The position numbers were made by a program, and so were the translations under genes. From an uncultured Pelagibacteraceae bacterium (GTDB lineage Bacteria > Pseudomonadota > Alphaproteobacteria > Pelagibacterales > Pelagibacteraceae): a stretch of DNA of 48,673 nucleotides. Below are positions 16,283 to 24,630 of the stretch, piece by piece. The notes beneath the pieces were generated by a model. The model saw nothing but the letters and a program-made list of their open reading frames with translations. It was not told where the DNA came from and did no database searches. Location: the NCBI GenBank assembly GCA_902598825.1, contig CACKDD010000001.1, positions 68,537 to 117,209 of the forward strand, in the 5' to 3' direction. The stretch's first letter is position 1, and every line of letters begins with the position of its first letter.

Positions 16283-17850
16283 TGTTAAAAAAAATAATTA
16301 CTTTATTTCAACTTGGAAGAAAGGTAGCTAGGTCAGATATATTAAGTATAATTTCAAAATTTCAGGAACCTCCATTAGCTGTAAGGTTTTTATTTAAAAT
16401 TTTATCTTTTTCATTTTTCACTAAAAAGGAAACAAATTTTAATCAAGATGAAGGTGAACGTTTATCTAGTTCATTGGAATCAATGGGAACAACTTTTATA
16501 AAACTAGGTCAATTTCTAGCAACAAGACCAGACATTATTGGAGAAGAACTTTCAAAAAAATTAGAAAACCTTCAGGATAAGTTGCCACCATTTTCATTAA
16601 TTCAAGCTAAAGAAATAATAAAAAATGACTTAGGTAATGATACATATAATTCTATAATTGATTTAAGTGAACCAGTGGCAGCAGCTTCTATAGCTCAGGT
16701 ACATAAAGCTAAAATTAACGATGATGGCACAATAAAGGATGTAGCAATTAAGATTTTAAGACCAAACATTAAAAAAATGTTTAATGAAGAAATAGATGCA
16801 ATGATGTTATTTGCTTTTATAGTTGAGTCACTGATTAAAAAAACTAAAAGACTTAAATTAGTTGAAGTCGTTTTCTTATTAAAGGAAATAACAAATCTTG
16901 AAATGGATCTTAGATTTGAAGCTGCTGCTGCTAATGAATATTCAGAAAATACTAAAAACGATGTTGGGTTTAGAGTGCCTAAAATTTATTGGAATTTTAC
17001 AAGTGAAAATGTAATGACACTTGATTGGGTAGAAGGTATTTCTATAAGAGAGACTGAGGAACTCAAAAAAAGAGATTTAAATACAGAAAAGATTGCTGAA
17101 GATATTATACAAAATTTTTTAAGACACGCTGTTAGAGATGGTTTTTTTCATGCTGATATGCATCAAGGAAATATATTTATAGATAACAACGGTCATATTG
17201 TTCCTATAGATTTTGGAATTATGGGTAGATTAGATAAAATGAGTAAAAGATTTTTGGCTGAAATATTATTTGGGTTTATTCAAAGAGATTATCGTAAAGT
17301 CGCAGAAGTTCACTTAATTGCAGGACTAGTTCCAAAAGGAGTTCCAATTGATGATTTGGCTCAAGCATTAAGATCAATAGGTGAGCCCATTTTTGGGCAA
17401 GCCGTAAAAGATATTTCTGGTGGAAAATTATTAAAACAATTATTTGATGTTACTGAAAAATTTAATATGCAAACTCAACCTCAACTTCTGATGTTACAAA
17501 AAACAATGGTTGTAGTTGAAGGTGTTGCAAGAAAACTTAACCCTAATACTAATATTTGGACAACCTCAAAGCCTGTGCTTGAAAGTTGGCTTAAAGAAAC
17601 AAAGGATCCAATGACAACTATAAATGAAACACTTCAAAGTACATCGGAGGTAATTAAAAGATTACCAGAGTTTCCTGAAATAATGGATAAAGCAAATCAA
17701 GCTCTTACTTATTTAGCAAGCGGACAAATACCTCAAAACTCAAATTCTTACACGGCTTTAAATACTAAAAAATCTGAAATGATTGCTTTTAGAAATCAAT
17801 CTATTATTGGATTATTAGCCCTTGTAATTGTGGGTTTATTGGTATTTTAA
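16270..17850 (+). CDS. ubiB: UbiB/ABC1-family atypical kinase for ubiquinone synthesis
   Basis: Membrane-anchored ADCK/UbiB ATPase required for ubiquinone synthesis. The KxGQ motif is KLGQFLATRPD (about residues 78-88). The invariant-Ala loop is PVAAASIAQVHKAK and the catalytic part is GFFHADMHQGNIFID..PIDFGIMG. The C-terminal 20 residues (SIIGLLALVIVGLLVF) form the membrane anchor. At 526 residues it is full length. ATG 16270 overlaps ubiE; the next Met is at residue 4 (MLKK, 16282), which would leave almost no overlap and is an alternative start. Confidence 0.94.
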   Translation: MENLMLKKIITLFQLGRKVARSDILSIISKFQEPPLAVRFLFKILSFSFFTKKETNFNQDEGERLSSSLESMGTTFIKLGQFLATRPDIIGEELSKKLENLQDKLPPFSLIQAKEIIKNDLGNDTYNSIIDLSEPVAAASIAQVHKAKINDDGTIKDVAIKILRPNIKKMFNEEIDAMMLFAFIVESLIKKTKRLKLVEVVFLLKEITNLEMDLRFEAAAANEYSENTKNDVGFRVPKIYWNFTSENVMTLDWVEGISIRETEELKKRDLNTEKIAEDIIQNFLRHAVRDGFFHADMHQGNIFIDNNGHIVPIDFGIMGRLDKMSKRFLAEILFGFIQRDYRKVAEVHLIAGLVPKGVPIDDLAQALRSIGEPIFGQAVKDISGGKLLKQLFDVTEKFNMQTQPQLLMLQKTMVVVEGVARKLNPNTNIWTTSKPVLESWLKETKDPMTTINETLQSTSEVIKRLPEFPEIMDKANQALTYLASGQIPQNSNSYTALNTKKSEMIAFRNQSIIGLLALVIVGLLVF

Positions 17851-17858
17851 TTCAGCCG

Positions 17859-19064
17859 ATGAAAGATTTAACAACAAAAAAAATTCTATTTGTAATTTGC
17901 GGTGGCGTTTCTGCTTATAAAAGCCTTGAAACGATTAGATTATTTAAAAAAAATAATGCTGAAATAAAAACTATCTTAACAAAAAGTGCAAAAGAATTCG
18001 TAACACCTTTATCAATAGCATCTTTATCACAAGGTAAAGTTTACGATGATCTATTTAATGTAGAAAATGAAACTGAAATGGACCATATTGCTTTATCAAG
18101 ATGGGCTGATGTAATAATTATTGCTCCAGCAACTGCAAATACAATTTCAAAATTAAGTCAAGGTTCTTCTGAAGATTTAGCTTCAACTGTAATTTTAGCA
18201 TCTAACAAACAAGTATTTTTAGCTCCAGCAATGAATGTTAGAATGTGGGAACATCCTTCAACTAAAGACAATTTAAAAATCCTTAAAAGCTTTGGATATA
18301 AATTTATAGGTCCTGTAACAGGTGATATGGCTTGTGGAGAATATGGGGAAGGGAAAATGTCTGATCCATACGATATCTTTAATGAAATTAGTAATTTTTT
18401 ATCTTCTCAATTTAAAAATAAAAAAATTAAAGCTTTGGTCACAGCAGGTCCAACTAATGAATATATTGATCCAGTTAGATTTATAACAAATAAATCAAGT
18501 GGAAAACAAGGTTATGAAATAGCAAAATCCTTATCTAGAAGAGGATTTAATACTATTTTGATATCAGGACCTACTAACTTAAAAATTGATGAAGATATTA
18601 AATTAATTAAAGTTGAGACCGCCGAGGAAATGTTTAAAGCTACTCAAAAAAATTTACCGGCAGACATAGCAGTATTTTCTGCTGCAGTAGCCGATTATAA
18701 GATAAATAAAAAGAGTCAAAACAAAATAAAAAAACAAGAAAATTTAAATATAAACTTAGAACAGAATATAGATATATTAAATTATGTTTCTAATCATAAT
18801 TCTATGAGACCTAAGCTAGTTATAGGTTTTGCAGCAGAGACTAGTAATTTGGATAAAAATGCAATATCAAAATTAAAAAATAAAAATTGTGACTGGATTG
18901 TAGCAAATGATGTGTCTAACAAAGATATTGGTTTTGAGTCTGATTATAATGAAGTAACTATACATTATAAAAATACCCTAAATAAAAAAGAAAAACTTTC
19001 ACTTAAAAAAAAATCAGAAATATCAGAAGAAATTGTGGATAGAATTGTTAATCAAATTAACTAA
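17859..19064 (+). CDS. coaBC: Bifunctional phosphopantothenoylcysteine decarboxylase / phosphopantothenate-cysteine ligase
   Basis: Two steps of coenzyme A synthesis. The N-terminal flavoprotein decarboxylase (about residues 1-185) has GGVSAYKSLETIRLFKK, the substrate loop PAMNVRMWEHPST, and GDMACGEYGEGKM with the catalytic Cys. The C-terminal ligase (about 190-401) has VTAGPTNEYIDPVRFITNKSSGKQGYEIA and the SAAVADYK motif. Full length. It shares one base with dut (TAATG). Confidence 0.96.
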   Translation: MKDLTTKKILFVICGGVSAYKSLETIRLFKKNNAEIKTILTKSAKEFVTPLSIASLSQGKVYDDLFNVENETEMDHIALSRWADVIIIAPATANTISKLSQGSSEDLASTVILASNKQVFLAPAMNVRMWEHPSTKDNLKILKSFGYKFIGPVTGDMACGEYGEGKMSDPYDIFNEISNFLSSQFKNKKIKALVTAGPTNEYIDPVRFITNKSSGKQGYEIAKSLSRRGFNTILISGPTNLKIDEDIKLIKVETAEEMFKATQKNLPADIAVFSAAVADYKINKKSQNKIKKQENLNINLEQNIDILNYVSNHNSMRPKLVIGFAAETSNLDKNAISKLKNKNCDWIVANDVSNKDIGFESDYNEVTIHYKNTLNKKEKLSLKKKSEISEEIVDRIVNQIN

Positions 19065-19501
19065 TGGTTAAAGTATTAATAAAGAAGTTAGATCCTACAG
19101 TTCAATTACCAGAATATAAAACTGGTGGAGCGTCTGGTATGGACCTTACCGCGTTCACTGAAAAACCTATAAACGTTAAGCCAAAAACGTCTTCACTAGT
19201 TCCTACTGGATTATCAATTGCGTTTCATGAAAATTATGAAATTCAAATTAGACCTAGATCAGGTTTAGCAGCAAAAAGTAACATAACTGTTTTAAACACA
19301 CCGGGTACTATAGACAGTGATTATCGAGGAGAAATTAAAGTTATCATCTATAATCATGGGGATACTGATTTTGTTATAAATAATGGTGATCGTATAGCTC
19401 AGATGGTATTATCTCCTGTTATTAGGATGGAATTAGAAGAAGTCAAAGATCTACCTAAAACAATAAGAGGAGAGGGTGGATTTGGTTCAACAGGTAAATG
19501 A
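19064..19501 (+). CDS. dut: Deoxyuridine 5'-triphosphate nucleotidohydrolase
   Basis: Trimeric dUTPase hydrolysing dUTP to dUMP, which keeps uracil out of DNA. Its 145 residues show the five motifs: GASGMDLTAF, RPRSGLAAK, NTPGTIDSDYRGEI, GDRIAQMVLSPV, and C-terminal RGEGGFGSTGK. It follows coaBC with one-base overlap and overlaps the next gene by 4 bases (ATGA). In a genome this AT-rich the gene is expected in the core set. Confidence 0.97.
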   Translation: MVKVLIKKLDPTVQLPEYKTGGASGMDLTAFTEKPINVKPKTSSLVPTGLSIAFHENYEIQIRPRSGLAAKSNITVLNTPGTIDSDYRGEIKVIIYNHGDTDFVINNGDRIAQMVLSPVIRMELEEVKDLPKTIRGEGGFGSTGK

Positions 19502-20244
19502 ATTCAAAATTAGATAAAAATCAAGTTGAGAGATTTTCAAGACAAATAGTCTTAAAAGACATTGGTACCTCTGGTCAAAAAAAAATAATCCAATCAAAAG
19601 TTTTAATCATTGGTATGGGTGGTTTAGGATGCCCTGTCGCAGAATTTTTAACAAGAGCTGGTGTTGGGACCTTGGGAATTATTGATTATGACAATGTTGA
19701 TTTATCAAATATTCATCGTCAAAGTCTTTATAACGTAAGTGATATAAAAAAATCCAAAGTTTTGGTTGCTAAAAAAAAATTAAAAAAAATCAATTCAAAA
19801 ATAAATATTATTTGTCATAAAATAAGAATAGATAAAAATAATCTTAAAAAAATTATTAAAGAATATGATTATATTGTAGATGGCTCAGATAATTTTGAAA
19901 CTAAATTTTTAATAAATGATGCTTGTAAGAAATTTAAGAAATTTTTAGTAACTGGAGCTATAAGTAAATTTAATGGACATATTTTTACTTTTGATTTTAA
20001 AGATATCAAAACTCCTTGCATAAGAAGTTTTTTTCAAGAAAAAAAAATATCAAATGATATATTTAACTGTGAATACGAAGGAGTTTTGGGGACTGTGGCA
20101 GGTATCATTGGTACTATTCAAGCTAACGAAATTTTAAAAAAAATCTTGAATATTGGTGAAAATTTAAATGGTTATATCCTAATTTTAGATTTACTAAATT
20201 TAAATTTTAGAAAAGTCAAATTAAACAAATTAAAGAATGTTTAG
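19498..20244 (+). CDS. moeB: MoeB/ThiF-family sulfur-carrier adenylyltransferase
   Basis: Members activate the C-terminal glycine of MoaD, ThiS or related sulfur carriers by adenylation. The nucleotide-binding GMGGLGCPVAEFLTRAGVGTLGIIDYDNVDLSNIHRQSLY is at about residues 39-78, and the catalytic Cys is probably in NCEYEGVLG. The zinc site is degenerate: the usual PCxRC has become PCIRS and the C-terminal CxxC is missing, as the protein ends at residue 248. There is no rhodanese domain. The choice between MoeB and ThiF cannot be settled here. It overlaps dut by 4 bases and the SH3 gene by 8. Confidence 0.82.
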   Translation: MNSKLDKNQVERFSRQIVLKDIGTSGQKKIIQSKVLIIGMGGLGCPVAEFLTRAGVGTLGIIDYDNVDLSNIHRQSLYNVSDIKKSKVLVAKKKLKKINSKINIICHKIRIDKNNLKKIIKEYDYIVDGSDNFETKFLINDACKKFKKFLVTGAISKFNGHIFTFDFKDIKTPCIRSFFQEKKISNDIFNCEYEGVLGTVAGIIGTIQANEILKKILNIGENLNGYILILDLLNLNFRKVKLNKLKNV

Positions 20245-20695
20245 AAAAATATTTTTTATTAAAATTCTGGTAACTTTTTTTTTATTATCCCCTTTTTCAT
20301 TTGTTAATTCTGAGGAGATTTTTTTATCACTCAAGAAAAATAAAGTTAATGTTAGATATGGTCCCAGCCTTGAGTCGCCAATTAAGTTCATTTATAAAAA
20401 AATAAATTTACCGATTAAACAAATAGATAAAAAGGAAAATTGGAGGAGAATTATAGACTCCAAAAATAATAGTGGTTGGATACATTGGTCACAATTAAAA
20501 CCAATAAATTCTGTTATTCTACTAAAGGATAAAATTTTATTTAAAAAACCATCTAATTTCTCTAGACCTTTAGCAAATATAAAACAAGGTAGAGTTTTGG
20601 TTGTTAAAAAATGTGATGGTAACTGGTGTAAAGTTCAGACAGAAAATTTAAAAGGCTGGGTTGATAATAAAAACCTTTGGGGTAAGGTTAATTAG
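20237..20695 (+). CDS. Exported SH3-domain protein
   Basis: A 152-residue protein with a signal peptide (MFRKIFFIKILVTFFLLSPFSFVNS, cleavage likely before EEIF). Two bacterial SH3 repeats follow: NVRYGPSLESPI..WRRIID...GWIHWSQL and a second with WCKVQTENLKGWVDN. Such proteins bind cell-wall or protein ligands in the periplasm; the function is unassigned. It is the last gene of the ubiE operon, overlapping the previous gene by 8 bases. Homologues occupy a similar place in other alphaproteobacteria. Confidence 0.82.
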   Translation: MFRKIFFIKILVTFFLLSPFSFVNSEEIFLSLKKNKVNVRYGPSLESPIKFIYKKINLPIKQIDKKENWRRIIDSKNNSGWIHWSQLKPINSVILLKDKILFKKPSNFSRPLANIKQGRVLVVKKCDGNWCKVQTENLKGWVDNKNLWGKVN

Positions 20696-20703
20696 CTTTT
20701 TTT
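20672..20703 (+). terminator. Weak hairpin at the end of the ubiE operon
   Basis: AACCTT (20672-20677) pairs with AAGGTT (20684-20689) around a 6-base loop, and a T7 run begins at 20697. The stem overlaps the last codons and the gap to the T-run is 7 bases, so efficiency is doubtful. Confidence 0.35.
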
Positions 20704-20717
20704 AAAATATTTATTTA

Positions 20718-20897
20718 TTATTTTTGTTGTGAACAAACGTCTTTGATTACAGGAATATTTGCACAATCACCACATTTAGTTTTTTGTACAATACAACCAT
20801 CATCAAGAACCTCAACATCAACAACTTTATTACATTTAGAACAAGTTGAAGAAATTGTGAGACCACATTTTTTACAATTAAAATTTTCGATTTGCAT
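20718..20897 (-). CDS. Small cysteine-rich zinc-ribbon protein, 59 aa
   Basis: ATG at 20897, TAA at 20718-20720. The product has 8 cysteines: C8-x2-C11, C19-x2-C22, C35, C42-x2-C45 and C55, enough for two zinc knuckles or another metal site. It begins MQIENFNCKKCGLTISSTC. No signal peptide or membrane segment. The strict CxxC spacing argues for a real gene. It has its own promoter, and three Fur-family-like boxes precede it, one overlapping the -10. It is convergent with the SH3 gene. Function is not recognised; metal storage, redox sensing or a scaffold are possibilities. Confidence 0.75.
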   Translation of the reverse strand: MQIENFNCKKCGLTISSTCSKCNKVVDVEVLDDGCIVQKTKCGDCANIPVIKDVCSQQK

Positions 20898-20901
20898 TGT
20901 C

Positions 20902-20916
20902 TGAGAATAAATATGA
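20902..20916. promoter_or_regulatory. Fur-family-like box A, overlapping the zinc-ribbon promoter -10
   Basis: TGAGAATAAATATGA matches the 7-1-7 Fur-type pattern TGATAATnATTATCA at 11 of 14 positions. It shares the AGAATAAnTAT core with boxes B and C. Confidence 0.4.
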
Positions 20917-20932
20917 TAAAAAGTTCATTCAA
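20904..20932 (-). promoter_or_regulatory. Predicted promoter of the zinc-ribbon gene
   Basis: Minus-strand -35 TTGAAT (20927-20932), 17-bp spacer, -10 TATTCT (20904-20909). The predicted start site falls at about 20897, the A of the ATG, so the mRNA would be leaderless; no Shine-Dalgarno is present. Confidence 0.5.
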
Positions 20933-20942
20933 GATAAATATG

Positions 20943-20957
20943 TGAGAATAATTATCA
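20943..20957. promoter_or_regulatory. Fur-family-like box B
   Basis: TGAGAATAATTATCA is a 7-1-7 dyad with one mismatch and fits TGATAATnATTATCA at 13 of 14 defined positions. It lies 10 bp upstream of the zinc-ribbon -35 and 41 bp from box A. Confidence 0.6.
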
Positions 20958-20970
20958 TTAGCGTATTTTT

Positions 20971-20995
20971 TTTGAGAATAATTATTAATCTCAAA
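20971..20995. promoter_or_regulatory. Fur-family-like box C inside a 25-bp near-perfect dyad
   Basis: The 15-mer TGAGAATAATTATTA (20973-20987) repeats the AGAATAATTAT core of box B exactly 30 bp further on. It sits within arms TTTGAGA (20971-20977) and TCTCAAA (20989-20995), with TAAT/ATTA inside; one A/A mismatch interrupts each half. It may also form an mRNA hairpin after the DUF2061 gene. Confidence 0.5.
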
Positions 20996-21025
20996 TTTTA
21001 TCTGAAAAAAAAATTAAAAAATTTA

Positions 21026-21262
21026 TTACTTTGATTTACTTGCCCACCACTTATCTAAAATAAAGTACCAGACTGAATTAGCGATTGGTTCAACAATTGC
21101 ATCTGTCAACGCTATAGAAAAAGACACATCTGCAACCAACATTAAAACTGTAATAGCGATAGCAAAATGACCAATTGTATAAATAATAGTTCTTAAGATT
21201 GAACCTTTATTATTATTATAGATATTTCCAGCTGCTTTAAATATGCCGCTAGTTAATTCCAT
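21026..21262 (-). CDS. DUF2061 family membrane protein
   Basis: A 78-residue protein with two membrane helices at about residues 23-44 and 46-67. The pattern RTIIYTIGHFAIAITVLML..FSIALTDAIVEPIANSVWYFILDKWW is that of DUF2061 (small predicted inner-membrane proteins of unknown function). It starts at the base next to the stop of the upstream oxygenase gene, so it is the third gene of the katG unit. Confidence 0.8.
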   Translation of the reverse strand: MELTSGIFKAAGNIYNNNKGSILRTIIYTIGHFAIAITVLMLVADVSFSIALTDAIVEPIANSVWYFILDKWWASKSK

Positions 21263-21859
21263 TTATTTTTTGAAAGGACTTTCTAGAACACACGCTACCA
21301 AGTGTATTCTTGCCTGTTCACCACCATTAAAAAAATTATGATATTTAGTATTATTTGTTATCCAAACTTTACCATCAGCTGGAAGATGTTTTGCAACATT
21401 TTCAATTACCATCGAACAACCTTTATTAGTTATAATTGGCACATGAAGCCTACACTCAGGATCTTTATGCCAACTTAAAGTTGATCTTGGTTCTTTTAAC
21501 AAAAGTCTAACTCTTCCTAATTTATATTTTTTACTTAATATTTCAAATACTTCTTTAAAATAAGTTTTTTCAAACTCTGGAACTAATTGTGTATATTTAG
21601 ACTCATCTATATCCACATCCCTTGAAACTTCTTTTCCAGTATCATCAGCGATTGTCCAATATTTACCTCTTATATTATTTCCTTTAATAGAATTTTCATC
21701 ATTTGGAATTTGATTTATTGGTATTGCACCAAAATGTGTAACTCCTGGTGAGTTGAACTTTTTATTTTTTAGTATTTTGTCTAAATCTGACCTCAGTCTT
21801 GAAATATCAAAATTTAGGTTAGGTACTTCATAAAAATCTTCAAAAATAGCTTTTTCCAT
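21263..21859 (-). CDS. Aspartyl/asparaginyl beta-hydroxylase-like 2-oxoglutarate/Fe(II) oxygenase
   Basis: 198 residues. The iron-binding facial triad is visible as H and D in LSWHKDPECRLHVPI (about residues 128-142) and the distal H in NTKYHNFFNGG; ARIHL supplies the 2-oxoglutarate Arg. The double-stranded beta-helix fits the Asp_Arg_Hydrox/cupin family. The substrate is unknown and could be a protein or an amino acid derivative. It begins 19 bases after the katG stop and abuts DUF2061, so co-transcription with katG is likely, putting an iron- and oxygen-dependent enzyme with a peroxidase. Confidence 0.83.
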   Translation of the reverse strand: MEKAIFEDFYEVPNLNFDISRLRSDLDKILKNKKFNSPGVTHFGAIPINQIPNDENSIKGNNIRGKYWTIADDTGKEVSRDVDIDESKYTQLVPEFEKTYFKEVFEILSKKYKLGRVRLLLKEPRSTLSWHKDPECRLHVPIITNKGCSMVIENVAKHLPADGKVWITNNTKYHNFFNGGEQARIHLVACVLESPFKK

Positions 21860-21878
21860 ATTTTTCTAGTAATCTATT

Positions 21879-24116
21879 TTAATTAAGTCTTAAATCAAAT
21901 CTATCAGCATTCATTACTTTTACCCATGCTGCAATAAAATCAGATACAAATTTATCTTGTGAGTCCTCACATGCATAAACTTCCGCTAAAGCTCTAAGTT
22001 GAGAATTTGATCCAAAGATGAGATCAACTCTTGTGCCTTTCCATTTTGTTTTTTTTGTCTTTCTGTCTATTCCAACGAATGTTTGCTCAGATTTATCAGT
22101 TTCTTTCCATGTTGTATTCATGTCTAATAAATTTGTAAAATAATCATTCGTTAATACACCAGGTTTTTTAGTGAAAACTCCATGCTTTGAGTTATCAAAA
22201 TTAGTATCTAAAACACGCATTCCACCCATTAGCACTGTCATTTCTGGAGCGGTTAGACCCATTAATTGTGCTTTATCAACTAACTTTTCTTCAGCAGATA
22301 CAATTGATTTACCACCATTTAGATAATTTCTAAAACCATCTGCTTGAGGTTCTAATAATCCAAATGAATTTACATCTGTTTGATCTTGTCTTGCATCTCC
22401 TCTACCAGGAGAAAATGGAACCTTTACTTTATGTCCAGCTTTTTTAGCAGCCATTTCAACTCCCACTCCCCCAGCCAAAACTATTAAATCGGCCATTGAA
22501 ACTGTTTTCTTTTTGTTATCAAATTGTTTCTTAATTTTCTTTAACGCTGAGATAACTTTTGAGAGATTAGAAGGATTATTAACTTCCCAATTTTTTTGTG
22601 GTTCTAACATTATTCTTGCTCCATTAGCGCCACCTCTTTTATCAGAACCTCTAAAAGTCGAAGCTGAGGCCCAAGCAGTGGAAACTAAATCAGAAACTGA
22701 TAGTTTGGATTTCGATATTTTTGATTTTAAATCATTAATATCTTTTGTTTTTAACCTATATTTTGGTTTATCAATTGGATCTTGCCAAATTAATTGTTCT
22801 TTTGGAACATCGCTGCCGAGATAACAAACTCTTGGTCCCATATCCCTATGTGTTAATTTAAACCATGCTCTAGCAAATGCATCATGAAATTCTTTTGGAT
22901 TTTGGTGAAAGTGTTTTGTAATAGGCCCATAACTTGGATCAACTTTCATAGAAATATCTGTTGTTTGCATCATTGGAGGGTGAAGAACATTTTTATCGTG
23001 TGCATCAGGTACCATTTTTATCTTTTGTCCATTTTTCTTTGGTGTCCACTGATGAGCACCAGCAGGACTTTTTGTAAGCTCCCATTCGTGATCATAAAGA
23101 CAGTCTAAATAGCCCATATCCCATTGAATTGGATTTTGTGTCCAAGCACCTTCTATACCGCTACTGATTGTATCAGCACCTTTTCCAGATTTATATCCAC
23201 TATTCCATCCAGTTGACTGATCTTGAATTCTTGAAGCTTCAGGGTCTGGACCCTTGTGTGACTCAGGCGCTGCTCCATGTGATTTTCCAAATGTATGTCC
23301 ACCAGCCACTAGAGCTGCTGTTTCATAATCATTCATTGCCATTCTACCGAATGTTTCTCTAATATCATGTGCTGCAAGTTTTGGATCTGGATTAGCATCA
23401 GGACCTTGTGGATTAACATATATTAAGCCCATATGTGAAGCACCAAGTGGTTGTTCTAAATCTCTTTTATCAGTATACCTTTCCACGCCCAGCATTTCTT
23501 TTTCTGATCCCCAGTAAATATCATCTTCTGGTTCCCAAATATCAGTTCTTCCAGCACCAAAACCAAATGTTTTAAATCCCATTGAGTCTAATGCAACATT
23601 ACCTACTAGTATAAATAAATCTGCCCAAGAAATCTTATTTCCATATTTTTTTTTAATTGGCCAAAGAAGTAATCTCGCCTTATCCAAATTAACGTTATCA
23701 GGCCAAGAATTAAGTGGTGCAAATCGTTGATTTCCTGTTCCAGCTCCACCTCTACCATCACCAGTTCTGTATGTGCCCGCTGCGTGCCAAGCTAATCTGA
23801 TGAATAAAGGTCCATAATGACCATAATCAGCTGGCCACCATTCTTGTGAATCTGTCATTAATTTTTTTAAATCTTTTTTAAGAGCTTTATAATTAAGCTT
23901 TTTAAATTCTTTAGAGTAGTTAAATTTCTTATTCATCGGATTTGATAAATTAGAATGTTGACTAAGTATTTTAAGATTTAAACTATTTGGCCAAAAATCT
24001 CTTACAGATTGACCTCTTCCTGCAGAAAATTTTGCAGGTGTTCCAGCTCCTGTGAAAGGACATTTGCTCAATTGATCGGTTTTAAAAGATTTATTTTTAA
24101 AATTTTCAGTGCTCAT
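21879..24116 (-). CDS. katG: Catalase-peroxidase KatG
   Basis: A haem enzyme of 745 residues that removes H2O2 by catalase and peroxidase activity. In the N-terminal domain the distal Arg107, Trp110 and His111 are in [10 protein letters not shown]. The Trp110-Tyr233-Met259 cross-link of true catalase-peroxidases is intact ([16 protein letters not shown]), and the proximal His274 is in [13 protein letters not shown]. The C-terminal domain is the usual non-haem duplicate. No signal peptide is seen; it is cytoplasmic. Its promoter contains a PerR/Irr-like operator and an Irr-like regulator gene is next upstream. Confidence 0.97.
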   Translation of the reverse strand: MSTENFKNKSFKTDQLSKCPFTGAGTPAKFSAGRGQSVRDFWPNSLNLKILSQHSNLSNPMNKKFNYSKEFKKLNYKALKKDLKKLMTDSQEWWPADYGHYGPLFIRLAWHAAGTYRTGDGRGGAGTGNQRFAPLNSWPDNVNLDKARLLLWPIKKKYGNKISWADLFILVGNVALDSMGFKTFGFGAGRTDIWEPEDDIYWGSEKEMLGVERYTDKRDLEQPLGASHMGLIYVNPQGPDANPDPKLAAHDIRETFGRMAMNDYETAALVAGGHTFGKSHGAAPESHKGPDPEASRIQDQSTGWNSGYKSGKGADTISSGIEGAWTQNPIQWDMGYLDCLYDHEWELTKSPAGAHQWTPKKNGQKIKMVPDAHDKNVLHPPMMQTTDISMKVDPSYGPITKHFHQNPKEFHDAFARAWFKLTHRDMGPRVCYLGSDVPKEQLIWQDPIDKPKYRLKTKDINDLKSKISKSKLSVSDLVSTAWASASTFRGSDKRGGANGARIMLEPQKNWEVNNPSNLSKVISALKKIKKQFDNKKKTVSMADLIVLAGGVGVEMAAKKAGHKVKVPFSPGRGDARQDQTDVNSFGLLEPQADGFRNYLNGGKSIVSAEEKLVDKAQLMGLTAPEMTVLMGGMRVLDTNFDNSKHGVFTKKPGVLTNDYFTNLLDMNTTWKETDKSEQTFVGIDRKTKKTKWKGTRVDLIFGSNSQLRALAEVYACEDSQDKFVSDFIAAWVKVMNADRFDLRLN

Positions 24117-24153
24117 TTAGTTCTCCGTAAGTAAATTTTTGTGATTTGAGTAG

Positions 24154-24170
24154 TTTATAATGATTCTAAA
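24154..24170. promoter_or_regulatory. PerR/Irr-like operator in the katG promoter
   Basis: The dyad TTTATAAT-G-ATTCTAAA has one mismatch. Its 15-base core (24155-24169) fits the Bacillus PerR box TTATAATnATTATAA at 13 of 14 defined positions and resembles the rhizobial Irr iron-control element. The same core recurs at 24632-24646 with only the central base changed. Confidence 0.65.
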
Positions 24171-24180
24171 AAAGTGTCAA
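24154..24180 (-). promoter_or_regulatory. Predicted katG promoter
   Basis: Minus-strand -35 TTGACA (24175-24180) and -10 TATAAA (24154-24159) with a short 15-bp spacer. The Fur-family-like operator fills the spacer and overlaps the -10, so a bound regulator would block or realign polymerase. Confidence 0.55.
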
Positions 24181-24213
24181 TTGGTTTAAAATGACGCTAA
24201 ATTGATTAATAAA

Positions 24214-24612
24214 TCAGTCTTCTAGCTTTACTAGAACTTCAACTGACTTTATTTTTTTTCCATTAATTTTTTTTAAAATATTTATTGGTCCTACATCTGA
24301 ATTCTCTAAATCAATCAACTTTTCTTCTTTTAAATCATAAAAATGATGATGATCACTAACGTTTGTATCAAAATATGCTTCACTAGAATTAATGGGGATT
24401 TGTTTAAGATATCCTTTTTTTTCAAAAGCATGGACTGTATTATAAACAGTAGCTAACGATATTTTGTTATTTGTTTGTTTTTTAATTTTTTGCTCTAGTT
24501 CATTTATTGTGAAATGAAATGTTTTGTCAGTATTAAATAAAACCTCACAGATTTGAAGCCTTTGCTTGGTTGGTCTTAATCCAGAATTTCTTAATTTTTC
24601 GATATATTTCAC
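24214..24612 (-). CDS. irr: Fur-superfamily regulator, Irr/PerR-like
   Basis: 132 residues. The winged-helix part has RPTKQRLQICEVLF and ISLATVYNTVHAFEKKGYL, and the metal/haem region has SDHHHFYDL (His88-90). It has a single Cys (22) and lacks the CxxC zinc pairs of PerR, as Irr does. The position directly divergent from fabA-fabB-fabI is that of irr in many alphaproteobacteria. Irr responds to haem and iron status, PerR to peroxide; the neighbouring katG makes either role sensible. An operator copy lies in its own upstream region, suggesting autoregulation. Confidence 0.8.
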   Translation of the reverse strand: MKYIEKLRNSGLRPTKQRLQICEVLFNTDKTFHFTINELEQKIKKQTNNKISLATVYNTVHAFEKKGYLKQIPINSSEAYFDTNVSDHHHFYDLKEEKLIDLENSDVGPINILKKINGKKIKSVEVLVKLED

Positions 24613-24630
24613 TATTTAACCATATTGTTA

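Noticed and set aside
20747..20932. A 61-codon hydrophobic ORF on the minus strand over the zinc-ribbon gene
   Set aside because: It is out of frame with the CxxC-rich protein and lacks any family pattern; the CxxC frame has the promoter and the regular cysteine spacing.
22513..23362. Several plus-strand ORFs of 64-103 codons inside katG
   Set aside because: Shadow frames of a highly constrained gene; no signals or domains.
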